This document shows, piece after piece, positions 1 to 11,525 of a stretch of DNA of 64,000 bases (positions within the stretch are counted from its first letter, which is position 1; every line of letters starts with the position of its first letter). The notes beneath the pieces are model-generated. The model did no database searches. It had not been told where the DNA came from and saw only the letters and a program-made list of their open reading frames with translations. The DNA comes from Hippophae tibetana (lineage: Eukaryota; Streptophyta; Magnoliopsida; Rosales; Elaeagnaceae): positions 20,023,001 to 20,087,000 of the forward strand of contig CM072801.1 of assembly GCA_037013495.1 (NCBI GenBank). The letters run 5' to 3'. A program made the position numbers and the translations under genes.

Positions 1-416
1 GGCCTAAATCGTTTCTTTTGTAAAATACTATTCAAAAATTTGCCTCAAGGGATAATCAAATAGATTCTAAAACTTGGTATATCTCATCAACTCGCATAAC
101 TCACTACAATTTTCTCTCAATAAGAACACCAAAATCAATCATGAACATATGCGTAAAATTTTGGATCAATCCAATCAAAACTAGCAAGCATATCACATGA
201 TTAATGTAAGTATCTTAACAAATATGTTACATTCCTTATCCTAGTCATGAAAACCCATTTTTATCATTGAGTTCATATGTTTCATATTAAGCATGCATGC
301 ATTTAGTCTCCATATATTTGTTAATTTCTACTCACATCATGATTAAAAACATTCTTGGAATTAAAAAAAATTCCTAAAAAATTTAAAATGCATAATAAAT
401 ACTAAAGTAGAGAATG
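1..416. other. AT-rich non-coding sequence, probably 3' part of a Gypsy relic
   Basis: No coding region is visible. It adjoins the minus-strand Athila-like relic that starts near 417, so it is probably that element's degraded 3' side. I could not find an LTR boundary. Confidence 0.35.
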
Positions 417-679
417 AAGTTCCCTACCCCAAACTTAAATTGCACATTGTCCTCAATATTCACATATAAATATGAAAAGGTAAAAGAAAATAAAACTCGC
501 TTAATCATGGTACACCATATCTATAACTGAAATGATTATTTTTATTGTGACATTGCTCTCCATATTCATTCACTTATAAAACAAAAAAAAATGAAAATCT
601 AAGATACTTCACTCTGGTTATTTTTGGCCGACACTGTTGAAAGATGCTTACAATTATGTAAAGATATATGAGATATATG

Positions 680-1099
680 TCAAAGGTGCTCTAATAACTC
701 TATTTTCATAGAGTCATTATCTAGCACAATGAAGTTTGATAGAAAGTAGAATTTTTCTACATTTACTAGCACATCTTCTATCATGCCACGAGGTCTCTGA
801 ATTGGTCTATCTGCCATTTGTAATGTTATTGAAGTGGGTTTGGCTTTACCAACCCCTAATCTCTTGAATATTGATAATGACATAAGGTTAATGATGAAAC
901 CCAAGTCACATAATTTTTTCTCAAAATGGATGTTCCTAATAGTGCAAAGGATGTCAAAACTACCCAAATCTTTAAGTTTTTGTGATAGTTTTCTATCAAG
1001 GATGGAGCTATAACCTTCAGTCAAGGTTATTATTTCATGAGCTCCAAGCCTATTTTTCTTTGATAGTATATCCTTCATAAATTTGGCATAAAATGACAT
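680..1099 (-). pseudogene. Gypsy retropepsin-like fragment
   Basis: The translation contains 'LCDLGFIINLM' followed by 'SITLQMADR' and 'PRGMIEDVLVNV'. This is the conserved plant Gypsy protease block, where active elements read 'DLGASINLMPLS'. The downstream flap 'FIVLD' is also present. The open stretch is only about 140 codons, and the frame ends shortly after the protease core, so it is a fragment and not a host gene. In the intact element this enzyme would cut the Gag-Pol polyprotein. Confidence 0.7.
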
Positions 1100-1929
1100 T
1101 TTTTCAAGTGTCTATGCAAATGGTATGTTTATATGCAACTTTTTGAAGACATCAAGAAATTTTGAAAACTATGTATCTAACTTTTGCTTTTGTAGTCTTT
1201 GATGGAAAGAGGTAGTGGGTTTGTAAAGGTTATTGTTTTTGGCTGAATTATTTCCTCTTCATACTCTCTTTATCCACTAATTCCTTCTCATTCTTGTTAA
1301 TTTCACGTTTTTCCTCATCCTTTTTTGTCTTATGTTCTTATTCTAAAGTTTTATCATTCCTCAAGGATATGGCATCGCACTGGTCCTTACATTCTCTTCG
1401 TGGGTTTACAATTGTGTCACTTGGAAGGTTACCTTGAGGCCTTTGACTTATAGTATGAGCAAGTTTTCCCATTTAGTTCTCCAAATTATGAATTGACATT
1501 TTTGCACTAAATGATTGGATGAAGTCTTTCATCATCCCTATTAAGGAATTTGTATTGTCCTTAGTAGATGGTTTCTTTTATTGGGCTTGTGATTGATATG
1601 GTTATTGAAAACCAGGTGGTGGAAATGATTGACGGTTGAATTGACTACCACTTTGATTGTTGTTATTCCAAGATAAATTTGAATGTTGTCTCCATCTTGA
1701 GTTATATATGTTCGAGTATGGATTATTTTTCGATTAACATTACCCACATAGCATACAAATTCAAGATTATTTGGAAAATTATTAAACAAATGAGCTTCTC
1801 CACAAAATACACACGAAACTCATGAATCTTAGACCTAGTTTATACTAACTGGTGAGTTTTGAACCTTCAAAAGATTAACCAAAGATGACACTTATATTAG
1901 CTGTCATGTTATAAGCTTGATTGTAAGAT

Positions 1930-2499
1930 TAGGCTAGCAAAGCTCTATCAATAGATGCATCAACAATAGTTCTTGTTTGAGCGTTGAGACCATTGTAAAA
2001 AGTATCTATTTGAATCCAAGAAGGAATACCATGATGAGGACACTTCTTTAGCAATTCCTTGAATCTTTCCATGTTTCATATAAATATTCTCCTTCATATT
2101 TTTTGTAGGAGGTAATTCTTCTTCATATTGTTGGTAGGAGGTAATATCATTCCTAAGCTTGGAATTATTTGTTGGTGGGAAGTATTTCATTAAGAATTTC
2201 TCCGAAAAACCATTCCAAGTTGTAATAGAATCAGGTGGCAAAGAGTTTAGCCAAGTTCTAGTACGGTCTCGTAAAAAGTAAGGGAACAGTCTAAGCCCAA
2301 ATGCCTTTTCTGTCACACCACTAAACTTAAATGAATCTATAACCTCAATAAACAATCTGATATGAAGATAAGGATCCTCTGTTGATAATCCACGGAATTG
2401 TCCAACAATTTGAATCATTTGAAACATCATTGACTTAGTAATTAATTTAATCACACTCTCATGCCAATTAAATTGTTTACTACTCATTAAGTTCATCAA
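1930..2499 (-). pseudogene. Gypsy gag (retrotrans_gag) fragment
   Basis: The minus-strand reading has 'LRLFPYFLRDRTRTWLNSLP', then 'ITTWNGFSEKFLMKYFPP' and 'KLRNDITSYQQYEEE', the diagnostic core of plant Gypsy gag. After 'YEEE' the frame shifts. A second frame then carries the expected 'ERFKELLKKCPHHGIPSW' and 'DTFYNGLNAQTRTIVDAS'. The frameshift coincides with a short tandem duplication (about 2104-2150) of a GTAGGAGGTAAT-containing unit. The protein would have been the capsid precursor. Confidence 0.75.
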
Positions 2500-2543
2500 T
2501 TATGGACCATATATATAAGAATCATACATTTATGCCTATAAAC

Positions 2544-2877
2544 TAGGGGTGTCCATAAAATGGATCGGACCGGACCAAACTGTAAAACCAAACCAAACCA
2601 GATCAGACTGAATGGTTTTACAAATCAAACAGTCCGATCCGGTTTGTATTAATTTTAGACCGGTCAAACGGGACCGGACCGGTTTAATAATATATTAAAA
2701 TTTTCACATTATTTGTTATTAAATGTGTCAAAAAATTGAACCAAACCGAAAACCGAACTGGACCGAACGGTTTTACAAATGAAACGGTCCGGTCCGAGTA
2801 ATATAAACAGTCTAGTCCGGTTAATTTTTTTAACCAAAACTGGACCAGACCGGACCGGACCGGACCGGTGGACACTA
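2544..2877. mobile_element. hAT-type MITE, 334 bp, with 8-bp TSD
   Basis: The left end TAGGGGTGTCC and the inverted right end GGACACTA form short imperfect terminal inverted repeats. Both flanks carry the perfect 8-bp duplication CTATAAAC (2536-2543 and 2878-2885). The TAGGGGTGT-style end and the 8-bp TSD are hAT hallmarks. The interior is built of repeated CCGGACCGGAC-type and AAACCAAACCAG-type words that fold back on each other. A 63-codon open frame inside is a by-product of the repeats. Confidence 0.88.
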
Positions 2878-2885
2878 CTATAAAC

Positions 2886-3860
2886 TATGCATGTTATTTA
2901 ATCAAGACAAACAATTAAATAATTCTCTAAAATCTATTTAATTACCTCTATAGATAATTTGTTAGCCAAACAATTAATAGCATAAAAATTATATTAAATA
3001 ATATAATTAAATTAAAATTATAATGAGGGTAAAATATTAGATTATTATATGGTGAAAATTGGGTTTATAAGATCTTTAGATTAATAAATTAACTAGACAT
3101 AATTTTGTCCATAAAACTCATATTTTTCATAAAGAAATACATAAAAATTGATAAAGAAAATAGTAGAAGAAGAAATACATTCAATCTTTTGAATTGTAGT
3201 ACTAATTTTCTCTTGAATCTCCACCAAAATTGATTCTCTTTTTAAATTTTTCTGTATTTTTCTCTCTTTTTAGCTCCAAAAACTTATCAAAATTATACAA
3301 AATGACAAATCTTTAGGGTTTATAGATTAGGGCTTAAATATAGATCATGGTCAATCTGGACTATCAGATCAAGGGTTGAGATCAAAATAAGCAAAATTAA
3401 CAACCCTACGCAATCATACCGTGACCCATGGTACACAAAATTTACTAGGTGAATCAGAGCTCAATGCGTGGCTAGAGAGACCAATCCAAGTTAACACTTG
3501 CTGAGTCAGTACCATGCGGTGCAATATGATTTACTGTAATGGATGGCATGGTGCATGAGTGGAATGGCTGGATTAGTAAATTGGCAACACATGGCGTGAA
3601 GGTTTGACATCGCTTAAACTCGAAATGAACGTTGTACCGACACGTGGCACGTGATCTGTCACTCCTTACATGTGGCGATCTAGAATTCGTTGTTCCTATT
3701 TGCGTAGCAGGCCACATGGTAGCTTCTAATTGGTCATGCGTTAAAAATTTCAAAAAATCCCAAAAATTTCAATAAATTATATTTTCATCCCTTTTCACTA
3801 AAAAGTTTATATTTTAATATTTTTAGTCCCAAAAATACTATTTATTGAATAAAATAAGTA
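2886..3860. other. Non-coding spacer
   Basis: AT-rich to about 3400, then less AT-rich to 3760. I see no gene. A 93-codon minus-strand open frame at 3472-3753 has no recognisable motif and is probably chance. Confidence 0.5.
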
Positions 3861-3875
3861 AATATTAAGTAAAAA

Positions 3876-3930
3876 AGTGTGCTAATGACTCTACTTTCAT
3901 AGAGACATCACCTAAGAAGGATGTGTCTTT
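3876..3930 (-). repeat. Short fragment resembling the Gypsy relic at 680-730
   Basis: The stretch around CTACTTTCATAGAGACATCA resembles CTATTTTCATAGAGTCATTA near 698, with the surrounding bases also matching by eye. It is probably a second scrap of the same Gypsy family at the edge of the MULE. Confidence 0.45.
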
Positions 3931-3984
3931 TGCTTATGGAAGAATACAAATGAAGCCTTCACTTAAACATGTGTGATCGAGTTC

Positions 3985-5560
3985 TCATGTGGAAGATCCA
4001 TATAGGTTTACATATATTTGTAAGGATGATGATGCATTAGTGCATCCAAGTTGCCCTTATCAACCTCTTCCTAAGGATTTGGAGAAGCATTTTATTGAAT
4101 GGTTTATAAAGAAATCTTCGTTTGTATTTAATTTATTTATTTTTATTATATTTATATGTTTGTTGTATCTTTATTTACATTATTATTTTTTGTAATTAGT
4201 GATTCGATTAAAATCCAATATCGAGACTTAGCCATTGATAAGGAAGATTTCATTCTTTCATTGAAGAGGGATAGAAGATTGCTTTATTGCATTGTAAGTA
4301 CTACAATTATTTTTGTTTAAGCATTATACTTATTAACTGTTTTTTATTATATGCTTTAATAATTGTATATATTTTTTGTTGTTTTATATCATTTGGATAG
4401 TATTTTGTATGAGATATGCATGAAGGTTTATCCTAGCACTTTTGGTTTGATGAATTATTCTACTTTGGAGACCTTTTTTAGTGTAAGTAATGTATGAGTT
4501 TTTATTCTTTTAAATTATGATGTTATGAAATATATTATCTTATATATCAGTTATAATATAACATGTTACATAGCATTTTAGAAACTATGTAACATGTTAC
4601 ATAAGAATTTGCAAACAATATAACATGTTACATAATACTTGAGTGTAAAAATTATTAATTCTACTTTGGACACTTTTTTTTCTATCTATGAGCTATAATT
4701 TTTTTTTTCTTAGTATATCATGTTATGTAACATGTTATATTATATTTTAGTTACAAATAATAGTCACATAACATATCCAAAGTGATGTGACATGTTACAT
4801 TGTAGTTTAACGTTGATGTATCATAAAACACAACGATTCAGAAAGGTTGTAACGTGTTACATAACATATCAAAAATGATGTATCGTGTTATATATTATGT
4901 TTTTACATGTTATAAACTTATATAATATTAATTATTCATCATAATTAATAGTGTTTTAATTTTAACTTATATATTCTTTTGCATAGGTAGAGTGTATGAA
5001 TTTGGTTAATGCTTATCGTAAAAATACAAAAATATCCATCTAGATGCATATAATTATTTAGTTCAATTTTCTACTACGTCAACAAATTTAATTGAAAATT
5101 GGCTAATTAATTGGAGGAATTTGGGCATATTGTATGTACCAATCAATATTGATGATAATCATTGGGTATGCGACATAATATATTTAAACAAAAAAATTCA
5201 TCTAATATGAAGGAGAAGTGTAATTAAATAGTTATCATGATACCCATCTTGTTGTATTTTTAGGTAATCATAGATATGGTGAAAATCGTCAAGTTGATCC
5301 ATATACTCCGTGGCCAATATTTTGTGGTTGATGTGTTTCAAAGGAGGCCAATATGTAAGATTTTTTTTAATTCTATGTTGTTTATACTTTTTATTTATAT
5401 ATCATTTTAACTCATCCTAATGTATTTTTTTTTGTTTTTTTATGTTACAGCCATGATTATATATGAGGTTTGGTTTCTCAAAATTGTGAAGTTCTTGACC
5501 AAAGGATGGACTTTGGACATGATCAATTCCATTAATTTTCTAAAGATCAGGTATATATAT
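3985..5560 (+). pseudogene. Ulp1-like (peptidase C48) relic of a MULE
   Basis: An open stretch at 3989-4120 reads 'DDDALVHPSCPYQPLPKDLE', resembling the segment just upstream of the Ulp1 domain in MULE-encoded proteins. About 4217-4300 and 4387-4490 give further broken pieces. Near 5094-5190 the frame reads 'NWRNLGILYVPINIDDNHWV', matching the Ulp1 block whose HW holds the catalytic histidine. I do not see a convincing catalytic cysteine downstream. Intact relatives are SUMO-type isopeptidases carried by transposons. The pieces are separated by stops or possible introns; this copy is not functional. Confidence 0.6.
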
Positions 5561-7290
5561 TATGTACAATTTGTTTGTAATTAATGGATTGATAGACCAT
5601 GCTTATTAGGAGACTGAACATATACTAATAATTCATTTCTTGTTGATAGTAATACAAACATATTAGTATGTAATGTTTGTGATGTTTCTGAAATTAATGG
5701 GTTGATAGACATAGTTTTTTGTTGTTAATCTTATTAGAACTTAATGGTGTAATTTATCACTTTACTACTTGTGTATTTAAATTTATTCAAGTGATTATGT
5801 ATTGATCATATTATGTAACATGATACATTATATTGTAATATCAATCTAATATGTTACATTATGTTTGGTATTTAAGTATTAATTATATAGCCGATCACAT
5901 TGTTTTGTAATATTATGTTATTTTTATTATGTAAGGGATTATTTTATTTTTTAAGATCAATGTAACTTGTTATATTATATTTGTACAATATACTTCTTAA
6001 AACATGCCTAGTTTATATTAACAAATAAAATAGATAAGATCAAAAGATTTATAAATATTATTTGATCATGACATTTTAATAAAAAATCCTTATCAACAAA
6101 TATAAACACTTATTAACATATATAATTTATTTGTTTTTATAATTTTAATTGTTAAGAACACACATGTAAATTTAATACTAAAATAAAAATTAAATATGAA
6201 GTAAATCAATAATAACATAAAATATAAAGTGATATGAATTTATTATTGTGTTGTTGGTTCTTTCTTCTTCCTTTCCCTATTAAGTCCTTTAAAATCCCTA
6301 AGTGATGGTATCCTTGATTTCTTTGTTCTTCCTTTCTTTTTCTCTTCTATGGTATCATCTTTGTTTTTAACAATTGGTGGCAATACTAGGACATCTCTTA
6401 CAATAGTCAAAAAATTCCATTTGTTGTATTCTTTTATCGGTAAACTGAAGCTTTATATGCTAACTTCAATTGTACAGAAGGGATCATAAATTCTTGAATT
6501 TACCACATGTATAAGTTTTGTGGTCTAAGTCTACAATACTTTCAAACTTCTTTTTCACTTATACTATTTGACTATTTTTGCTACTACATTCATATGTTCT
6601 CTCTTTATTTTTCTTTTTTCAATTTTATCTTACACCCATTTTATTAGTGTTCGCATATCTGAAGCAGCTAACCTTTTTTTTTGCAAACCAACTTTAGATT
6701 ATATCTTATATCTCTCCTAATAAGTGTGTTATAAGAGTGTCTCTATCATGACTTACCATTGAATTCATGTGTGTTGTGTTATTTGAAGTCATGAAGTCGT
6801 ACCTTGTTATTAGAGATGGACATTTTGATCATGCATGTGATGAGTAGTTGGTTTTGATTATGTATTTCATCATTGCTTTTGAAGCTTCATTAAACATGTA
6901 TATATTTTTGTTGAACTCTTCTTCATTATAAGCATAAACAATTAGCTTGAAGTAGGCGTTTAAAGCTTTGTTGTGGTAGTAGGTTATATGGTTTTGTTTC
7001 ATGTGGTAGCAACAATAACAATGATGTGCCTTGTTGTTATAAACCATATCGATTCTTGATTTTATTGTTGGATTTCTATCTGAAACTATAACCAAAATTT
7101 TCTTTTCTTCTAAAAGTAGCTTTAGTCTTCTAAAAAACTATTTTCATGGTTTCGTTATTCCCCATCTATCACCTCAAATGCAACTAGGCGTATCTGCATT
7201 ACATTATATGTTATATTAGTAACTTATTATGTAACAAGTTATATCATCAATATCGTATAAATGTAACAAGTTACATATAAGAAGTTTTTT
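4540..7290. repeat. Dispersed palindromic motif ATGTAACATGTTACAT and variants
   Basis: The word TAACATGTTACAT, or one- to three-base variants, recurs at about 4558, 4588, 4620, 4715, 4785, 4850, 5815, 5965, 7220 and 7250. All copies lie in non-coding parts of the MULE. The core TGTAACATGTTACA is its own reverse complement. Its origin and role are unknown. Confidence 0.6.
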
Positions 7291-8183
7291 TAAATATGAA
7301 GTAAACAATAGTTTTACCATACAATCATTATTACCTAATTATTACAATATTTTGTCAAATGTTGTAAGTAATACCCATCATCTTCTTTCTTTGATAAATG
7401 TTCCATCGACTACTAGTACTGGCCTCATGTATTTGTTTAGTCTATTTATGCATACTCCAATTGTCATGAATGCATACCTGAAGTTGAAATCTACATAAGT
7501 TTTTATCTTAGTGTATGAATTTAAGTTTATCTTTTCTAATATGTAGAAGAAACCAGGTAGTTTACTGCATGATTCTTTAGGATCTCATTGTACTTTCTTT
7601 AATGCTTCCTTTTTCCCATGATTGCTCTTTTGCAAGTGATTGTGACTCATACTTTTCTTTTTATGTCACCTATTATTTCTTTTGGCCTCAGTTGCTTACC
7701 TAGATCTTGGTAAAATTATTTAATGTTGTCAGCTACATACTTATATGTGGCATGTTTATCTTTTTTATCCTTGAACATAAGTGAACATGAATGATGTTCA
7801 TTGTAAGTGGTTACCTTGAATGCATCTGATTTTCCAATCTTGTTTGTTGCAAATTTCCAATAACAATTTTCATCTTTGCACTTCATTCTAATGCTTGTCA
7901 TGTTGGAGTTACTCTCTTAGTGAAACCTATTAATTATTACTAATGTTGTCACATGTAGTTTGAGAGCCTCTTTGTTATCAAAAATCCTATCATTGTATAT
8001 CATTTCATCGGTATCAAAATCTATTGTTGGGTCATTCTCACTATATGAGCTTGTTATTACATAATCAAAATTTGAAGGTAGACTAATCTCTTTATGGACA
8101 TGTTGTTGGATTTTATGAGTTACGTACACTTTGTTGTACTCTTCATTATGTTTTTCAACATTTGTATTGATAAAGTACTCCAC
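6241..8183 (-). pseudogene. MULE (MuDR-like) transposase relic
   Basis: Read on the minus strand, N to C. 7917-8183 gives an acidic N-terminal segment. 7716-7901 gives the zinc-binding MuDR DNA-binding domain ('MKCKDENCYWKFATNKIG' then 'FKVTTYNEHHSCSL'). About 7400-7500 holds 'RPVLVVDGTFIK' with the first catalytic Asp. 6829-7095 holds 'VIVSDRNPTIKSRI' with the second Asp and 'CCYHMKQN' of the C2H region. About 6241-6420 holds a basic C-terminus ('KKGRTKKSRIPSLRDF'). The order and motifs fit a MULE transposase; repeated frame breaks show it is dead. Confidence 0.75.
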
Positions 8184-8205
8184 GTCTCTATCATCTTTTA
8201 AGCTT

Positions 8206-9110
8206 GATTGTTAGATCATATACGCAAGAGTTAAATAATATGATGCGAAAATTGTTAGAACATTTTGCAATGAAAGATATAGGTTGCAAAGTAAATTCTT
8301 GGGATGAGGATTAATCTGGACAAGGCATTAGGAACCCTAATGCTGTCATATAGGTACATCAGCAAGGTACTTGATAGATTCAACATGAAGGATGAAAAAT
8401 CAAGATCACTCCATTAGGTGGTCATTTCAAACTTTTCAAGGAATAGTCACCAACAACTACTAAATAACGTGCTTAAATGGAAAATGTACCATATGTTTCA
8501 GCTATTAAAAATTTGATATATGCATAGTTTGTAAAAAATTATACATTTCACATGCAATAGGAGTAGTGAATAGGTACATGAATAATCCAGGCAAGATACA
8601 TTGGAAGGTTGTCAAATGGATTCTCAAATATTTGTGAGGTACCACAAATATGACATTGTGCTTCAAAAGTAGAGATATTACTCTTGAAAGCTATGTAGAT
8701 ACTAATCTAACAGGCAATGTCAACAACAAAAAGAGCACTGTAGGGTATGTTTATACTTTTGATGGTATAGTAGTGAGTTGGGTTTCTCAAATGCAGAATA
8801 TCATTGCTCTTTCCGCCCCCAAAGCTGAATATTGAATATGTTGCATCACAGAAGCCAATAAAGAGATAATTTGGTTGTTAGGTTTCTTGGAAGCATGGAA
8901 AGAAACAAGAATACAATGTGTTATATTGCAATAGTCAGAGTGTCATCTATCTTGCAAAAAATATGTCTTCTTATTCTAGGATGAAGCACATATAATTACA
9001 ATATTATTTCATCATGTCGCTTTTGGAAAAAGATGTTCTCAAAACCCTACAGACATGTTTGAAGATAGTGACCGTTGATAAATTGAAATTGTGTTAAGCT
9101 TCGGTTGGCC
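8206..9110 (+). pseudogene. Copia reverse transcriptase / RNase H relic
   Basis: Near 8212-8300 is sequence from the end of the Copia RT domain. At 8650-8835 an open stretch reads 'SYVDTNLTGNVNNKKSTVGY' and 'VVSWVSQMQNIIALSAPKAEY', the Copia RNase H core. It continues after a stop to 'VTVDKLKLC' and 'ASVGL' at about 9070-9110, the usual C-terminal end of Copia pol. Stops and frame changes run throughout. Gag, protease and integrase are missing. Confidence 0.75.
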
Positions 9111-9177
9111 TATGGACGTAACAAACCTTGGAAGAGTTGCTGCAGTGATAACATGTGGAGATATGATTGAAATCATT

Positions 9178-9190
9178 CTGTGGGAGATTG
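9178..9190 (+). repeat. Polypurine tract and putative 3' LTR start
   Basis: TGTGGGAGATTG directly follows the end of the Copia pol relic, the usual place and form of a Copia polypurine tract. A 3' LTR would begin at about 9189 (TGTCAAAC). A possible U3 TATA, TATAAATA, sits near 9345. No matching 5' LTR is present, so the right boundary is unknown. Confidence 0.5.
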
Positions 9191-9431
9191 TCAAACTTCG
9201 TTGCTTTATTTGTCAAAGTGAGGTGAAATTTTGTTTTAAAAAAAATGGAATAGGTACGCACCGCTTCATTAAATGAGTCTAGTGCCTACAATCTCAAACC
9301 TTTTTATACCTTGAACAATCAGCATACATTGTGTTCTTTTCTTCTATAAATACAAGTAGGTTGAGCCAATATCCTAGTAGAGAAAAACGTATATGCTTCA
9401 AAGAGAAAAGTGAAAAATATAATTTGGTGTA

Positions 9432-10960
9432 TTGGATTTTGGGTATGTGAGTTTCGTATTAAACAATATAATATTATCTCTTATGGTGAAAAAGAGTTGT
9501 AACATGTCTTATTTCTTTGTTCCTGTTTTACTTTATTTATTGTTGGAATTTACAGATTATTTTCCGAAAGTAACAATTAATAGATCTCCTATATGTCTGT
9601 ATTGTTCCTATATGGCAGTATTACATTTTTGCTTACGTGGATGCTCCGGGGTATCAAATACTGTAGAACCTGAACATTATAATTACCGAATTATACTCAA
9701 GAAGAAGCAAGTAATTTTTGTTATTCTGTTGGCTTTCTTGTTAGTAATGAACAATATGCTTGTAGTGATTCCTATATGCGATAGATGGCTAAGATCACTG
9801 CAACGCTAATCATGTTGGACCATTACACACAGCGATGCAAAAGAGACAGAGAAATAGAATGATTACTGAATCCATGGGTAGATAGGAAAGACTGACAACA
9901 AAATCAGTATATTATAGGAAAATTCAAAAAAAAAAAAAAAACCATGTATGCCCCAATACAAAAGCAACTTTTCTTTAGCTGAGAATAGAGCTTGCTGACA
10001 ACAAAAATATTATTTACACATGAAGATTAATTAGGACAATATTTTGCAATTTTCTTCAAAGGGGATTATTTTCTGATTTTATTTTATCTTCACAGGTTAA
10101 GTGAGATTCAATGTACAGCCTTTATTCTGCCATGTGCAGGGTGCACAACGGCACAACTCAACTCTAAATAAGATACATTTTCTGATTGTTTTCTTCATAT
10201 TATATTGATGCAACGTTTGTTTCCCTGAGTAGCTACATTGAAAACATTTGGCATCTTGACGTCGAATGCATTTGAGTCTGTCAAAATTTGAATGTTTACC
10301 AATGATGCTTGTCATGTAAGATATTATGTATCTTTTAAAATATAAGAAATTAAACTATATCAACTCCCTTTATTTTATTTGATAAAGGCCAAAAAAATCT
10401 ATCTCAAGGGCAAACGTGCACAATGTCATTTCAATTAACTCCAATTGTCTTAATGCAATGGCATATTCTTCAAATGAATACCGCGAAGACGTGAATTCCA
10501 ATCTCATCCAATTTATTTATATAAATAAATGTGTAAATGTGTAAACATTTTTTTTAATAATCATATTCATGCCATTTAACATGTAATGGCACTAGATGTT
10601 TAACGTTAAATTACGAGATTTTGAGCTACATGTACATTTATTTATTCATTGAAAATAAATAAATAAAGCGGAAAGAGTATTGATACTCTCTTATTCACAT
10701 TTTGCCCAAAAACACCTGCTTTCACATTTACTAACCACGTAATTACGTAAATGTGGGTACTTTTGGAAAATGGGTGGCAGTAGAATTTTTCATGAAAAAC
10801 CTTAACGTTCAACGAGAAAATCAGTACTTTATACTTTTCAATATGGAAAGGGTAATTATCGTTGGAAACTCTTTAAAGAAAAAACAGTGAAAATAAACAG
10901 GCCTTTTTCTTGTTCAAAAATTAAGCAAACACTTGAAGACAACGTATGTAGGATTGAAAT
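9432..10960. other. Non-coding spacer
   Basis: It contains two unassignable open stretches (9432-9809 plus, 125 codons; 10097-10315 minus, 72 codons) without recognisable domains, and an A15 tract near 9927. The right part is presumably the upstream region of the cysteine protease pseudogene. Confidence 0.45.
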
Positions 10961-10966
10961 CAAAAG

Positions 10967-10976
10967 TATAAATAGA
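10967..10976 (+). promoter_or_regulatory. TATA box of the XCP-like protease pseudogene
   Basis: TATAAATAGA lies about 110 bp upstream of the first recognisable protease coding sequence and is followed by a pyrimidine-rich leader with CTCTCTCCCTC, a typical plant core promoter. It looks intact even though the coding sequence is dead. Confidence 0.6.
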
Positions 10977-11403
10977 CGACACCTCACCCTACTCTCTCCC
11001 TCACACTTTAATAATCTATTACCAGTTCCTTTCTTTTGCTGATTCTTTACTCTTCAAAGATTCCCTTTTGATTTTCTGCATCTTTCTTCATTTGTTTTGC
11101 TGTAGTTAATGAATATTCAATCATTGGTTATTCATCTGAGCACTTAACTTCCATCAAAGAACTCATTGAGCTTTTCAACTCATGGATATCAAATCACGAC
11201 AAGATTTATAAAAGCATAACAGAGGAGATGTTGAATAGGTTTGAAGTTTTCAAAGAAAATTTGAAGCGCTTTTAAGTTCAAAAGCAATTATATAGGGTTT
11301 GAAAAGAGTTCCTATGGAGAGGATCTTCTGAATAATTTAGTTATCAACATGAGCCAGAAAACCATGAAATCTCAAGAGAACCCTAGTTCACCAGCCTCTG
11401 CGT

Positions 11404-11525
11404 GGCTATTGATGCCTCTAGTAGAGAATTCCAGTTCTACAATGGAGTAAGTTGATCTATTTCCGGCTATTGATGCCTCTAGTAGAGAATTCCAGTTCTA
11501 CAATGGAGTAAGTTGATCTATTTCC
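11404..11525 (+). repeat. Exact 61-bp tandem duplication across an exon-intron junction
   Basis: 11404-11464 and 11465-11525 are identical by eye. Each copy holds the exon end encoding 'AIDASSREFQFYNG' and the splice donor GTAAGT, so the pseudogene has two consecutive donors (11447 and 11508). Confidence 0.95.

Larger units (their letters stand above)
417..2499 (-). mobile_element. Degenerate Athila-like Ty3/Gypsy relic (gag and protease remain)
   Basis: On the minus strand, gag-like sequence (about 1930-2499) is followed by retropepsin-like sequence (680-1099). Next comes a G-rich motif whose complement at 421-455 reads TACCCCAAACTTAAATTGCA, a sequence typical of the region before the 3' LTR in Athila-type plant elements. 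Reverse transcriptase and integrase are absent, so the copy is internally deleted. The 1100-1900 stretch is frameshifted gag/spacer without an open frame. No LTRs or target duplication were found. Superfamily is firm; the Athila-like assignment rests on the gag and protease sequence style. Confidence 0.7.
3950..8200. mobile_element. Degenerate Mutator-like element with Ulp1-like and transposase relics
   Basis: A Ulp1/C48-like protease relic lies on the plus strand (about 3985-5560) and a MULE transposase relic on the minus strand (about 6241-8183). They point toward each other across an AT-rich centre. Ulp1-bearing MULEs are a known plant class (Kaonashi type), which supports treating the two as one element. 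I could not identify terminal inverted repeats or a 9-bp duplication, so the boundaries are approximate. Every coding stretch is broken by stops and frameshifts. Confidence 0.65.

Noticed and set aside
2684-2875. 63-codon frame inside the hAT MITE
   Set aside because: It arises from the repeated GGTCC/GGACC words and carries no domain.
3472-3753. 93-codon minus-strand frame in less AT-rich DNA
   Set aside because: No motif, no neighbouring support; likely chance.
9432-9809. 125-codon open frame, hydrophobic, plus strand
   Set aside because: No recognisable domain, no splice or promoter context, and probably inside the LTR or flank of a Copia relic. Treated as chance.
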